Below, one piece after another: positions 42,826 through 52,260 of a stretch of 64,000 nt of DNA. A program made the translations under genes and the position numbers. Source of the stretch: an uncultured Cellvibrio sp. (GTDB lineage: Bacteria; Pseudomonadota; Gammaproteobacteria; Pseudomonadales; Cellvibrionaceae); assembly GCA_937958105.1 (NCBI GenBank), contig CALFXJ010000044.1:1-64000 (forward strand), given 5' to 3'. Under the pieces are notes generated by a model that searched no databases, was not told the origin of the DNA, and saw nothing but the letters and a program-made list of their open reading frames with translations. The stretch's first letter is position 1. Every line of letters starts with the position of its first letter.

Positions 42826-44625
42826 GTGACCGACCTCAGCCATATTCGAAATTTTTCCATCATCGCCCACATCGACCACGGCAAATCCACCATTGCAGAC
42901 CGCTTTATTCAATTATGCGGCGGTCTCAGTGACCGTGAGATGGCGGCCCAGGTTCTGGATTCGATGGACCTGGAGCGCGAGCGCGGCATCACCATCAAAG
43001 CGCACAGCGTGACCCTGCACTACAAGGCCCGCGATGGTAAAACCTACCAGTTGAACTTCATTGATACGCCCGGCCACGTGGACTTCACCTATGAAGTATC
43101 CCGTTCCCTGGCGGCCTGCGAAGGGGCATTGCTGGTGGTGGACGCGGCCCAGGGTGTTGAGGCTCAGTCGGTAGCCAACTGTTACACCGCCATCGAACAG
43201 GGACTGGAGGTTATTCCGGTTCTCAACAAGATGGACCTGCCCCAGGCAGAACCGGAGCGGGTCGCTCAGGAAATCGAAGACATTATTGGTATTGACGCCT
43301 CCGAGGCGGTGCGCTGCAGCGCCAAGTCCGGCATGGGGATGGAAGACGTACTGGAGGAGCTGGTCCGTCTGGTACCGCCGCCAGTGGGTGATGTGGATGC
43401 CCCCTTGCAGGCGCTGATCATCGACTCCTGGTTTGACAATTACCTCGGCGTTGTGTCGCTGGTGCGGGTTATGCAGGGCACGCTGCGTCTCAAAGACAAG
43501 ATCATCACTAAGTCGATCGGCAAGGTGCAGATTGTTGACGGTGTGGGAGTGTTCAGCCCCAAACTGACCCAGTTGAAAGAATTGAAAGCGGGTGAGGTAG
43601 GTTTCGTCGTTGCCGGTATCAAAGACATTCACGGCGCGCCCGTGGGCGATACCATCACTCACGCCAGTTCCCCCGAAGTGCCGGCGTTGGCTGGTTTCCA
43701 GAAGATCAAGCCCCAGGTTTACGCCGGTATGTTCCCGGTCAGTGCGGACGACTTCGAAGACTTCCGCGAGGCCCTCGCTAAATTAACGCTTAATGATGCT
43801 TCTCTGTTTTATGAGCCGGAAAGCTCAGATGCACTGGGCTTCGGTTTCCGTTGCGGCTTCCTGGGTATGCTGCACATGGAGATTATCCAGGAGCGTCTTG
43901 AACGTGAATACGATCTCGACCTGATTACTACGGCACCGACGGTGGTGTACGAGGTGATCGATAATAAGGGTGAAACCATCTACGTTGATAACCCGTCTAA
44001 ACTGCCGGAGCCGGGCTTGATTGCTGAGATGCGTGAACCTATTGTCGAGGCTAATATCCTTGTGCCCCAGGAGCATCTGGGTAACGTGATAACGCTCTGC
44101 GTGGAGAAGCGCGGTGTGCAGAAAGATCTGCAGTTTACCGGCAGTCAGGTGGCAGTGCGCTACGAATTGCCGATGAACGAAGTGGTGTTGGATTTCTTCG
44201 ACCGCTTGAAATCCGTAAGCCGTGGGTTTGCATCTTTGGACTACAGTTTTCTGCGTTTCCAGCCAGCGCGTCTCGTGCGTCTGGACGTATTGATCAACGG
44301 CGAAAAAGTGGATGCGCTCGCGCTGATTGTTCATCGTGATAAAGCGCATAACATCGGCCGATCACTCACCGAAAAAATGAAAGAACTGATTCCAAGACAG
44401 ATGTTCGATGTGGCCATTCAGGCTGCTATCGGCGGGCAGATTGTTGCGCGTACTACCGTGAAGGCACTGCGCAAAAACGTTACCGCCAAGTGTTATGGTG
44501 GCGATGCGACCCGTAAGAAAAAACTGCTCGAGAAACAGAAAGCCGGTAAAAAACGTATGAAGCAGGTCGGCAGTGTGGAGATTCCACAGGCCGCATTCTT
44601 CGCTGTACTGAAAATTGATAGCTGA
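42826..44625 (+). CDS. lepA: Elongation factor 4 (LepA)
   Basis: A 599-residue translational GTPase that back-translocates ribosomes or supports initiation under stress. G1 is AHIDHGKST (14-22), G3 is DTPGHVDFTYEV, G4 is NKMDLPQ. RCGFLGMLHMEI and the C-terminal YGGDATRKKKLLEKQKAGKK are specific to LepA. The start is GTG at 42826, fixed by homology (MTDLSHIRNFSIIAH), without a clear ribosome site. It begins the lepA-lepB-DUF4845-rnc-era-recO block. Confidence 0.97.
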   Translation: MTDLSHIRNFSIIAHIDHGKSTIADRFIQLCGGLSDREMAAQVLDSMDLERERGITIKAHSVTLHYKARDGKTYQLNFIDTPGHVDFTYEVSRSLAACEGALLVVDAAQGVEAQSVANCYTAIEQGLEVIPVLNKMDLPQAEPERVAQEIEDIIGIDASEAVRCSAKSGMGMEDVLEELVRLVPPPVGDVDAPLQALIIDSWFDNYLGVVSLVRVMQGTLRLKDKIITKSIGKVQIVDGVGVFSPKLTQLKELKAGEVGFVVAGIKDIHGAPVGDTITHASSPEVPALAGFQKIKPQVYAGMFPVSADDFEDFREALAKLTLNDASLFYEPESSDALGFGFRCGFLGMLHMEIIQERLEREYDLDLITTAPTVVYEVIDNKGETIYVDNPSKLPEPGLIAEMREPIVEANILVPQEHLGNVITLCVEKRGVQKDLQFTGSQVAVRYELPMNEVVLDFFDRLKSVSRGFASLDYSFLRFQPARLVRLDVLINGEKVDALALIVHRDKAHNIGRSLTEKMKELIPRQMFDVAIQAAIGGQIVARTTVKALRKNVTAKCYGGDATRKKKLLEKQKAGKKRMKQVGSVEIPQAAFFAVLKIDS

Positions 44626-44684
44626 CATCCTGTTTTGCCGCTTTGGTTGGGCAGGATGTGGATTCCGCAGATTAAGGAATACTG

Positions 44685-45530
44685 ATGAGCATTAATCTCC
44701 CCCTGATACTTACCCTGGCGGTGTTTATCACCGGCCTCATCTGGCTGTATGACGTACTGGTTCTGGCGCGGCCGCGCCGGGAGGCTCTGGCAGCCGTGGA
44801 CCAGCAGTTCAGCAAACTCAATCTTGCTGAAGAGCAAAAGCAGGCCGCCTACGCCGAGGCGCGGGAAACGGCAGGTCGTGAACCCGTGCTGGTGGAATAC
44901 TCCAAGTCCTTCTTTCCGGTGCTGCTGGTGGTATTTGTTCTGCGGTCTTTTCTGGTTGAGCCGTTCCAGATTCCATCGGGCTCCATGGAGCCTACCCTGG
45001 AGATCGGCGATTTTATCCTCGTCAACAAATACACCTATGGCATCCGTGTGCCGGTGCTCAACAAAGAAGCCATCCCGGTGAATAAACCCCAGCGGGGCGA
45101 TGTGATGGTGTTCTTTCCACCGCACCAGCCGGACACTTACTTCATCAAGCGTGTCATCGGCCTGCCGGGGGATTTGATTTCCTACAATAATCACGTGCTG
45201 ACCATCAACGGTGAAGTGGTACCCGAAAAGTTGATCGCCGAACTGCCCGCGGGCAATCCTACCTATCGGATTGCCACCGAAACCATTGATGGCAAAGAGT
45301 TTACGGTGAAAAAAGACCTGAACCCCGGTGGGTTAAGTATTCGCGGTACCTGGCGCGTGCCGGCCGGCCATTACTTTATGATGGGCGACAATCGGGACAA
45401 TAGTGCCGACAGTCGTGCTTGGGGTGATGTTTCGGAAGATGCTATCGTAGGTAAGGCATTTGCTGTCTGGATGCACTGGGATTCATTCTTCAGTCTGCCC
45501 AGCTTTGATCGCGTCGGTAAGATCCAGTAA
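44685..45530 (+). CDS. lepB: Signal peptidase I
   Basis: A 281-residue inner-membrane protease that removes Sec and Tat signal peptides. Two helices (about 5-27 and 76-90) precede the catalytic Ser100 in IPSGSMEPTL and Lys155 in YFIKRVIGLPGD. The MGDNRDNSADSRAWGDV box near the C-terminus is conserved. It follows lepA by 59 bases, as in most gammaproteobacteria. Confidence 0.97.
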   Translation: MSINLPLILTLAVFITGLIWLYDVLVLARPRREALAAVDQQFSKLNLAEEQKQAAYAEARETAGREPVLVEYSKSFFPVLLVVFVLRSFLVEPFQIPSGSMEPTLEIGDFILVNKYTYGIRVPVLNKEAIPVNKPQRGDVMVFFPPHQPDTYFIKRVIGLPGDLISYNNHVLTINGEVVPEKLIAELPAGNPTYRIATETIDGKEFTVKKDLNPGGLSIRGTWRVPAGHYFMMGDNRDNSADSRAWGDVSEDAIVGKAFAVWMHWDSFFSLPSFDRVGKIQ

Positions 45531-45583
45531 GTGCTGATCCTGTGAAATCCATAACTAAAACCTGCTTACTTTAGGATGCAGCG

Positions 45584-45991
45584 ATGAACACCTTAAAAAG
45601 ACAGCAAGGCTTGGGGATGTTAGGTTGGCTGGTGGTGATAGCCGTCGCCGGTTTTTTTCTGTTGTGCGCGTTCAAGGTCATCCCGCTTTATGCCGAAAAC
45701 CGTTACGTGATTTCCGGATTGAAATCCTTGGTTGAACCGGGTACTCGGCTGGAAGATATGAGCACGGCGGAAATCAAGAAGAAGATGAGTAATTTCTACA
45801 TGATCAACAACGTGCGCTCCAAAGAAGCGCAGAATATTGTTGTTGAGCGTGATGCGCGGCGTGTCGTGGTTAAGATTGATTACGAGGCCCGGGTCAACCT
45901 GTTTTACAACCTGGACGTGGTTGTTAATTTTCAAAACCATCTCGACAGTACCGCTCCCCATCAGTGCTGCACACCTGTGGCCCAACAATAG
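45584..45991 (+). CDS. DUF4845 membrane protein
   Basis: A 135-residue protein with a single N-terminal helix (about 12-30, GWLVVIAVAGFFLLCAFKVI) preceded by a pilin-like QQGLG. The rest is a small periplasmic domain (NRYVISGLKSLVEPGTRLED, then EARVNLFYNLDVVVNF). It belongs to the DUF4845 family, nearly always found between lepB and rnc in this group; the function is unknown. The stop TAG (45989-45991) shares its last base with the GTG start of rnc, so the two genes are translationally coupled. Confidence 0.85.
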   Translation: MNTLKRQQGLGMLGWLVVIAVAGFFLLCAFKVIPLYAENRYVISGLKSLVEPGTRLEDMSTAEIKKKMSNFYMINNVRSKEAQNIVVERDARRVVVKIDYEARVNLFYNLDVVVNFQNHLDSTAPHQCCTPVAQQ

Positions 45992-46665
45992 TGAATCTCA
46001 AATACCAACGTTTACAACAGCGTCTCGGATACCAGTTTCAAGCCCAGTCGTTACTGGAGTTGGCATTAACGCACCGCAGTTGCGGTGCGCGTAACAATGA
46101 GCGTCTTGAATTTCTCGGTGACTCCATCCTGAACTTCATCATCGGCGAAGCCCTGTTCCAGCGCTTTCCTGAAGGCCGTGAAGGCCAGCTCAGCCGCCTG
46201 CGCTCGCAGATGGTGAAAGGCGAAACCCTGGCCAAGATTTCCCGCGAGTTTGAATTGGGCGAGTGCCTGATCCTTGGTGAAGGTGAGATGAAGAGCGGGG
46301 GACACCGCCGCGACTCCATCCTCGCCGATACTCTGGAAGCCCTGATTGGCGCTATTTACACGGAGAGTGGTTTTGCTGTGTGCCGCGAGCGCGTGCTTTC
46401 CTGGTATACCGACCGCTTAGCGCAGTTGTCGCTGGACACGCCGGTAAAAGATGCAAAGACCCGTTTGCAGGAATATCTCCAGTCGCGTCAGCAACCTCTG
46501 CCGGAATACGCCGTCGTAGAGACTGACGGGGAAGCCCATGCCCAGATGTTCACCGTGGAATGTCGCGTATCCTTATTGAAAAAAGCCACCCGCGCCCGTG
46601 CATCCAGTCGCCGCGAAGCGGAAAAACTGGCTGCAGATGAAGCGTTGCGGTTACTCAAGATCTGA
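45991..46665 (+). CDS. rnc: Ribonuclease III
   Basis: A 224-residue double-strand-specific endonuclease that matures rRNA and some mRNAs. The signature NERLEFLGDS holds Glu40 and Asp44, and DTLEALIGAIY holds the second acidic pair. A double-stranded RNA-binding domain occupies the last 70 residues (DAKTRLQEYLQSRQQPLPEY, ASSRREAEKLAADEALRLL). The frame is open to 45964, but the GTG at 45991 gives the family start (MNLKYQRLQQRLGYQF) and overlaps the upstream stop by one base. Confidence 0.96.
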   Translation: MNLKYQRLQQRLGYQFQAQSLLELALTHRSCGARNNERLEFLGDSILNFIIGEALFQRFPEGREGQLSRLRSQMVKGETLAKISREFELGECLILGEGEMKSGGHRRDSILADTLEALIGAIYTESGFAVCRERVLSWYTDRLAQLSLDTPVKDAKTRLQEYLQSRQQPLPEYAVVETDGEAHAQMFTVECRVSLLKKATRARASSRREAEKLAADEALRLLKI

Positions 46666-46692
46666 TGCAAAACCTCAAGTATGTAAAGGCAG

Positions 46693-47613
46693 ATGGTTAT
46701 GTCGAATGATGACAATGCGCCTCTCGGCACCCGCTGTGGATATGTAGCAATCGTAGGACGGCCCAACGTCGGAAAGTCCACGCTGCTCAATCACCTGCTT
46801 GGCCAGAAGATCAGCATTACCTCGCGCAAACCTCAGACAACCCGCAATGCGGTTGTGGGTATTAAAACCGAAGGGGATGTGCAGCTGATCTTTGTGGATA
46901 CGCCCGGTCTGCATCTCAAGGAAACCCGTGCAATCAATCGCTACATGAATCGGGCCGCCAGCACGGCGATGAAAGATGTGGATGTAGTTGTGTTCCTGGT
47001 GGATCGCTTTGTCTGGAATGAAGAAGACGAAGCCGTCGCCGCGCAGCTCAGCCGCGTACGCAGCCCCATCATCCTGGCGGTCAACAAAGTGGACAAGGTT
47101 GAAGACAAGGAAACACTGCTGCCTCATCTGCAGAAACTCGCGGAGAAACTCAAGGTTGATGAAGTCATTCCCGTGTCCGCGTTACGTAATATCAACCTTG
47201 ATCGTCTGGAGTCCCTGTTGATTGAGCGGCTGCCGGAAGGCACACATTTATATCCGGAAGATCAGATCACTGATCGCAGTTCGCGTTTTATGGCGGCAGA
47301 GATAGTGCGCGAAAAAATTACCCGTCAGTTGGGAGACGAGTTGCCCTATCAGATGGCCGTTGAGATTGAAGAGTTCAAGCACGAGGGCTCATTGCTGACC
47401 ATCTCTGCGTTGATTCTGGTTGAGCGTGATGGGCAGAAGCGAATCCTGATTGGTGACAAGGGCGAGCGCATTAAATTGATCGGCCAGCAGGCGCGCCTCG
47501 ATATGGAGAAACTCTTCGAAAGCAGGATCATGCTTAACCTGTGGGTTAAGGTGAAGTCCGGCTGGTCGGACGACGAGCGGGCTTTGCGCAGTCTCGGTTA
47601 CAACGACCTCTGA
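46693..47613 (+). CDS. era: GTPase Era
   Basis: A 306-residue GTPase that binds the 3' end of 16S rRNA for small-subunit assembly. G1 is GRPNVGKST (22-30), G3 DTPGLHLKE, G4 NKVDKVED. The C-terminal KH domain carries GDKGERIKLIGQQARLDMEK and ends SDDERALRSLGY. ATGs at 46693 and 46699 are both usable. It lies 27 bases after rnc and 14 bases before recO. Confidence 0.97.
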   Translation: MVMSNDDNAPLGTRCGYVAIVGRPNVGKSTLLNHLLGQKISITSRKPQTTRNAVVGIKTEGDVQLIFVDTPGLHLKETRAINRYMNRAASTAMKDVDVVVFLVDRFVWNEEDEAVAAQLSRVRSPIILAVNKVDKVEDKETLLPHLQKLAEKLKVDEVIPVSALRNINLDRLESLLIERLPEGTHLYPEDQITDRSSRFMAAEIVREKITRQLGDELPYQMAVEIEEFKHEGSLLTISALILVERDGQKRILIGDKGERIKLIGQQARLDMEKLFESRIMLNLWVKVKSGWSDDERALRSLGYNDL

Positions 47614-47627
47614 TTGCGGGCGCGACT

Positions 47628-48347
47628 ATGCGCATTGAACTCCAGCCGGCATTTATTCTTCACACACGCCCCTACCGCGATACCAGTCTACTGGTGGATT
47701 TTTTTACTCCCGAGTATGGTCGGATCGGCGCGGTAGCGCGCGGTGTCCGTCAAGGCAAGGGCAACAAGCGCGTCTTATTCAATCCCTTCATGCGGCTTCT
47801 GATTTCCCTGCAGGGAAAAACGGATCTGAAACTCCTGACAGCCATTGAATCCGATGGCCCGGCCTGCCATCTGGCTGGTGCACAGCTCTACAGCGGGTTT
47901 TACCTGAACGAGATACTGGTGCGGCTATTGCCGGAGATGGATGCACATTCATCGCTGTTTTTTCGCTATCAAGACTGTCTGCAACACCTGCGGAGTGGTG
48001 CTGATCTTGAACCCTTGCTACGTGATTTTGAATTCGCATTCCTGCAGGAATTGGGATATGCCGTCGATTTTCAGACGGATGCTCACAGCGGCGAGGCCAT
48101 TGTGCCGGAGCGGCATTACTGGTTTGATGCACAGATGGGATTTTATCAAGTGGACCCGATAAGTCAGCACGGGGCCGCTGCGCCAGTCTTTGATGGCAGT
48201 ACCATCCTCGCCATGGCAAGACGCAACTTTGATGCGCAGGAGACGCGGCAGGCAGCGAAGCGTCTGAGCCGATTGATGTTGCAGCCGCTGCTGGGTTCCC
48301 GTCCGTTGCGCAGCCGGGAACTGTTCATGTCAACCCGCTCTGAATAG
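47628..48347 (+). CDS. recO: DNA repair protein RecO
   Basis: A 239-residue recombination mediator that loads RecA with RecR. The N-terminal OB fold begins ELQPAFILHTRPYRDTSLLV and contains GAVARGVRQGKG; the helical C-terminal part includes LNEILVRLLPEMD and FEFAFLQELGYAVDF. There is no zinc-binding cysteine cluster, as in other gammaproteobacterial RecO. Its stop is three bases from that of the convergent barA-type gene, and no terminator is visible between them. Confidence 0.94.
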   Translation: MRIELQPAFILHTRPYRDTSLLVDFFTPEYGRIGAVARGVRQGKGNKRVLFNPFMRLLISLQGKTDLKLLTAIESDGPACHLAGAQLYSGFYLNEILVRLLPEMDAHSSLFFRYQDCLQHLRSGADLEPLLRDFEFAFLQELGYAVDFQTDAHSGEAIVPERHYWFDAQMGFYQVDPISQHGAAAPVFDGSTILAMARRNFDAQETRQAAKRLSRLMLQPLLGSRPLRSRELFMSTRSE

Positions 48348-48350
48348 TCC

Positions 48351-51158
48351 TTATTCTTCTACCGCAAAAATTGCGTCGATATCACGGTTGTGTCCCCAGC
48401 TCAATACATCATCAATCGCTTTGTTCAATGAAAGCATGGCACCAGGGGCCTGCTCATACTGTTTTGCCTGCAAAAGTTTATCCAGCAGACCGCTGATTTT
48501 TTTCAGCCGGGGTACACCGCAGTAACAGCAACTGCCATACAGCCGGTGAACCAGTTCTTCCAGTCTGGAAAAATCTTCCTGTTCAAAGGCGGTATTGATT
48601 TCGTTACGTTCTGCTTCCAGGTTCTGTAGCAGCATCACCAGCATATCCCGCGCCAGTTTCGGTTTGTTATTCGCAAGACGCAGACACGCCAGGATATCCA
48701 CCGAGGTAACATCATCGGTGAGGTCAGCAATGGCTGGCATGCGCGGCTGGGTTATGGAGTTGTGCAGTTCCTGCGGCGTTACCACCACTTCTTTTTTGCC
48801 GCCTTGAACCACCCAGCGATTCACAATGTGAGCAAGCTGAGCTTCACTGACCGGCTTGCTGACACAGTCATCCATACCGGCTACCAGCAGTTCATACTTC
48901 TGTTCTGTCATAGAGTGGGCGGTGAGGGCGATGATGGGGGTGCGGCGGCCACCGGATTCTGTTGCGCGCAATCGCCGGGTAGTTTCGATACCGTCCATGC
49001 CCGGCATCTGAATATCCATGAAGATTACATCGAAGTGTTGTTTGGCGCAGATGTCCAGCGCTTCTTTACCACTGCTGGCCTGCACAACATTGGTATTGAG
49101 ACCACGTAGCAGTTCCGAGGCCAGCTGCAGGTTCGCCGGGTTGTCATCGACTACGAGAACCGATGCGCTGGGGCGATTGCGGTGCTCATCACTTTCCGCT
49201 TCCTGAGCGCGGGTATCTCTGACGGTGATATTTAACTGCCGTCCCAGTGTCTGCAGCAGCGAATCGTAGGTGATGGGTTTGTTAACAAAGGTGGCCTGCA
49301 GTTTATCTGATTGGTTGCGCAGCAGTCGCTGGTGTGCGGCGGTACAGCAGGCGATAACTTTACAGTTGAATTCTTCCATCAACTGCTCGGTCAGGTTGTG
49401 CAGCAGTATCGGCTGAATCTTGCGTTCAGCCGGAGCTATGTCGAGGATGACAACATCAAAAGGTCGACTGGCGTCGCGTGCCTGACGCAGTGTCGGAAAA
49501 ATATCATGCACCGCATTGATGACATGTGCATCTGTATCCCATTCGTGCAGCAGTCTGTTGATCTGTGAAACGGAAGCAGAGTTCTCGCCACAGATCAGAA
49601 TTTTTCTTTTATTAAAGCTGGGTTTGAAGCTGGGGATCGGTTGCTTTTTATCGATGCCCAGGCGTGCGGTAAACCAGAAGCTTGAGCCTTTTTCCGGCTC
49701 ACTTTCCACACCGATTTCACCGCCCATGCGTTCCACCAGTCCTTTGCTGATCACCAGGCCGAGGCCGGTGCCCCCGTGCTCCCGCGCACTGGAAGTATCT
49801 ACCTGGGCAAAGGCATTAAACAGACTGTCTTTCTGGCTGCGGGTCAGGCCGATACCTTCGTCGCTGACAGTGACCTTGATATTCGCCTGTGCCTCCTGGC
49901 GATTGAGCAGCACAACATCAACAATGATGTTGCCTTTGTTACTGAATTTAATCGCGTTGCTGACCAGGTTGGTGATGACTTGTTTGAACCGGAGCGGGTC
50001 GCCCAGCAGGTTGGCAGGGATCGTGGGATCAATGTAGGTAATGATCTGCAGGTTTTTCTCGTGCGCATCCGGTGCGAGGATGTGGATGGCTTCATCGATG
50101 GAGCGACGCAGGGGCAGGGGAACATAATCCAGCGTGAGTTTTCCTGCTTCGATCTTGGAAAAGTCCAGGATACTGTTGATGACGGTAAGCAGGTGCTGCG
50201 ATGAATCGCGAATGGTATTCAGATATTCCCGTTGCTGTTCGTCAAGATCGGTCTTTAATGCAAGGTTGGTGAAGCCGAGTATGCCATTCAAAGGTGTGCG
50301 GATTTCATGGCTGGTATTGGCCAGAAATTCTGACTTGATGCGGCTGGCTTCGAGTGCTTCCTTACGCGCGATATCCAGATCAATATTCTGGATCTCAATC
50401 GTCTCCAGCGTCTCGCGTAAATCTTCGGTAGATTGATCAATATAAGCCTGCATATCCTGCTGGGCTTTTTCCATGGACAGCGCCATGGCATTAACGGTTT
50501 CCGCCAGTTCAAAAAACTCTTTTCCTTGTTGCGGTTCAACGCGGCTGTTCAGTTTTCCTTTGGCCAGCTTGCGCACCACGCTTTTAATATTATTGATGGG
50601 AATTGTGATGTTCTGATGCAGACGAATCGCCAGCCACGCGGCGAGCATCAGACACAGAGCTGTGATTAACACAGCAATCAGCAGCGTCTCATAGCGTAAG
50701 ACCAGAAAGGGTGCGTTTAATAATTCCATCTCAACCCAGCCGATGGGATTGCTGCCCTCGTTGTCTACCACCGGATGAGAGAACAACACGGATCTCACCG
50801 TGTGTCGCGTGCTCGCATGGTCCATACCGGGCGCTTCGCCCTGGGTGATCTCCATAAACTGCGGACCCGCATGAAAGTGTTGTCCGGTTTCGTGGTGATA
50901 CAGATGGATCGCGCGGATAAAAGGTTCTTCCAGAGACGCGGCGAGAATTGATGCGACCATATGCTCATCGCCGCTGAGCAGGGCATAGTGGCTCAGGTGC
51001 GCCATTTTCTGCGTCAGCATACCGCCGCGCTGCGCTACAAATTTATTCAGCTGATTGATGTAAAGGTAAGTGAGGGTTCCAGCCAGGATCAGGCTGACAG
51101 ATAACGCAGGAATTAAAATGAGGCGCCAGACCTGCGCCTTGATACTGTTATATTTCAT
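48351..51158 (-). CDS. barA: Hybrid sensor kinase BarA/GacS
   Basis: A 935-residue tripartite kinase. Two membrane helices (about 12-34 and 157-178) flank a periplasmic part, followed by HAMP. HisKA has NTSHEIRTPLNG with His284, and the ATPase ends HGGTGLGLVISKGLV. A first receiver-like domain (about 519-640) keeps an Asp (ILDIAPAE) but lacks the acidic pair at its start (ICGENSASV). The second receiver (about 666-785) is intact with Asp715 in FMDIQMPGMDG. The HPt domain has His871 in VHRLYGSCCYCG. It would phosphorylate a GacA/UvrY-type regulator that controls Csr/Rsm small RNAs; that partner is not in the window. Confidence 0.92.
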   Translation of the reverse strand: MKYNSIKAQVWRLILIPALSVSLILAGTLTYLYINQLNKFVAQRGGMLTQKMAHLSHYALLSGDEHMVASILAASLEEPFIRAIHLYHHETGQHFHAGPQFMEITQGEAPGMDHASTRHTVRSVLFSHPVVDNEGSNPIGWVEMELLNAPFLVLRYETLLIAVLITALCLMLAAWLAIRLHQNITIPINNIKSVVRKLAKGKLNSRVEPQQGKEFFELAETVNAMALSMEKAQQDMQAYIDQSTEDLRETLETIEIQNIDLDIARKEALEASRIKSEFLANTSHEIRTPLNGILGFTNLALKTDLDEQQREYLNTIRDSSQHLLTVINSILDFSKIEAGKLTLDYVPLPLRRSIDEAIHILAPDAHEKNLQIITYIDPTIPANLLGDPLRFKQVITNLVSNAIKFSNKGNIIVDVVLLNRQEAQANIKVTVSDEGIGLTRSQKDSLFNAFAQVDTSSAREHGGTGLGLVISKGLVERMGGEIGVESEPEKGSSFWFTARLGIDKKQPIPSFKPSFNKRKILICGENSASVSQINRLLHEWDTDAHVINAVHDIFPTLRQARDASRPFDVVILDIAPAERKIQPILLHNLTEQLMEEFNCKVIACCTAAHQRLLRNQSDKLQATFVNKPITYDSLLQTLGRQLNITVRDTRAQEAESDEHRNRPSASVLVVDDNPANLQLASELLRGLNTNVVQASSGKEALDICAKQHFDVIFMDIQMPGMDGIETTRRLRATESGGRRTPIIALTAHSMTEQKYELLVAGMDDCVSKPVSEAQLAHIVNRWVVQGGKKEVVVTPQELHNSITQPRMPAIADLTDDVTSVDILACLRLANNKPKLARDMLVMLLQNLEAERNEINTAFEQEDFSRLEELVHRLYGSCCYCGVPRLKKISGLLDKLLQAKQYEQAPGAMLSLNKAIDDVLSWGHNRDIDAIFAVEE

Positions 51159-51223
51159 GAAAACACAAGCCCTGTGACACGGACAGACGAGAATAACGAA
51201 GCGTCATGCTGTTTTTTTGTTGG

Positions 51224-51252
51224 TTTCACCATAGCACATTCGGCGGTAGAAT
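51224..51252 (+). promoter_or_regulatory. Possible promoter for cysM
   Basis: TTTCAC (51224-51229) and TAGAAT (51247-51252) are separated by 17 bases, about 45 bases before the cysM ATG. The gap with the divergent kinase gene is only 138 bases, so both promoters lie here. Confidence 0.4.
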
Positions 51253-51296
51253 AGCCTCCCTTTGCGCCACCCGGCAATCTACTTTCAGGTATTGAG

Positions 51297-52199
51297 ATGA
51301 GTATGGATTTTCCCACGATTGAGTCATTTGTTGGCAACACACCGTTGGTACGCTTACAGCGGCTGCCGGGCAAGACGACCAACACTATCCTGCTCAAACT
51401 CGAAGGTAATAATCCTGCTGGCTCAGTGAAGGATCGCCCGGCACTTTCCATGATTCAGCACGCTGAAGCGCGCGGGTACATTCAGCCCGGTGATACGCTC
51501 ATCGAAGCTACCAGCGGCAATACCGGCATTGCCCTGGCAATGGTAGCGGCCATTAAAGGCTACCGCATGATTCTGATCATGCCGGATAACAGCACTGCTG
51601 AACGCAAAGCATCCATGACCGCTTACGGGGCTGAGCTGATCCTGGTCTCCAAAGAAGAGGGGATGGAAGGGGCCCGCGACCTCGCGTTGAAGATGCAGGC
51701 GGAAGGGAAAGGCAAGGTCCTGGACCAGTTCGGCAACAGCGACAACCCTCTGGCTCATTATGAGACGACCGGCCCGGAAATCTGGCAACAGACGCGGGGC
51801 AGTATTACGCATCTGGTCAGCTCCATGGGTACTACAGGTACCATCATGGGAACCTCCCGTTATTTGAAAGCCCGTAATCCGGCAATTCGTATTATTGGTC
51901 TGCAGCCGGCGGAAGGGGCCAGTATTCCCGGGATCCGGCGGTGGCCGGACGCCTATCTGCCGGCGATCTACGACAAGTCCCGCGTTGACGAAATTGTCAG
52001 CATGTCGCAACAGGAAGCGGAAGACACCATGCGCGAGCTGGCTCGCAAAGAAGGCATCTTCTGTGGTGTTTCATCCGGTGGTGCAGTAGCCGCAGCGCTC
52101 CGGCTCAGCCAGCAGGTGGATGATGCCGTGATAGTGGCAATTGTGTGCGACCGTGGCGACCGTTACCTGTCCTCCGGCGTTTTTAATGTCGACGCTTAA
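51297..52199 (+). CDS. cysM: Cysteine synthase B
   Basis: A 300-residue PLP enzyme that makes cysteine from O-acetylserine. The PLP lysine is Lys45 in NNPAGSVKDRPA, the substrate loop is EATSGNTGIALAM, and the PLP-phosphate loop is SSMGTTGTIMGTSRYL. VIVAIVCDRGDRYLSSGVF and the shorter length favour CysM over CysK. The neighbour order with the gacS/barA kinase and rlmD-relA follows Pseudomonas. Confidence 0.95.
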   Translation: MSMDFPTIESFVGNTPLVRLQRLPGKTTNTILLKLEGNNPAGSVKDRPALSMIQHAEARGYIQPGDTLIEATSGNTGIALAMVAAIKGYRMILIMPDNSTAERKASMTAYGAELILVSKEEGMEGARDLALKMQAEGKGKVLDQFGNSDNPLAHYETTGPEIWQQTRGSITHLVSSMGTTGTIMGTSRYLKARNPAIRIIGLQPAEGASIPGIRRWPDAYLPAIYDKSRVDEIVSMSQQEAEDTMRELARKEGIFCGVSSGGAVAAALRLSQQVDDAVIVAIVCDRGDRYLSSGVFNVDA

Positions 52200-52260
52200 G
52201 GCATTGATTCTCTTTTCCTAGTGGCCTGCGGGCCATTACCTCACGCAGTGATAATCAGTT

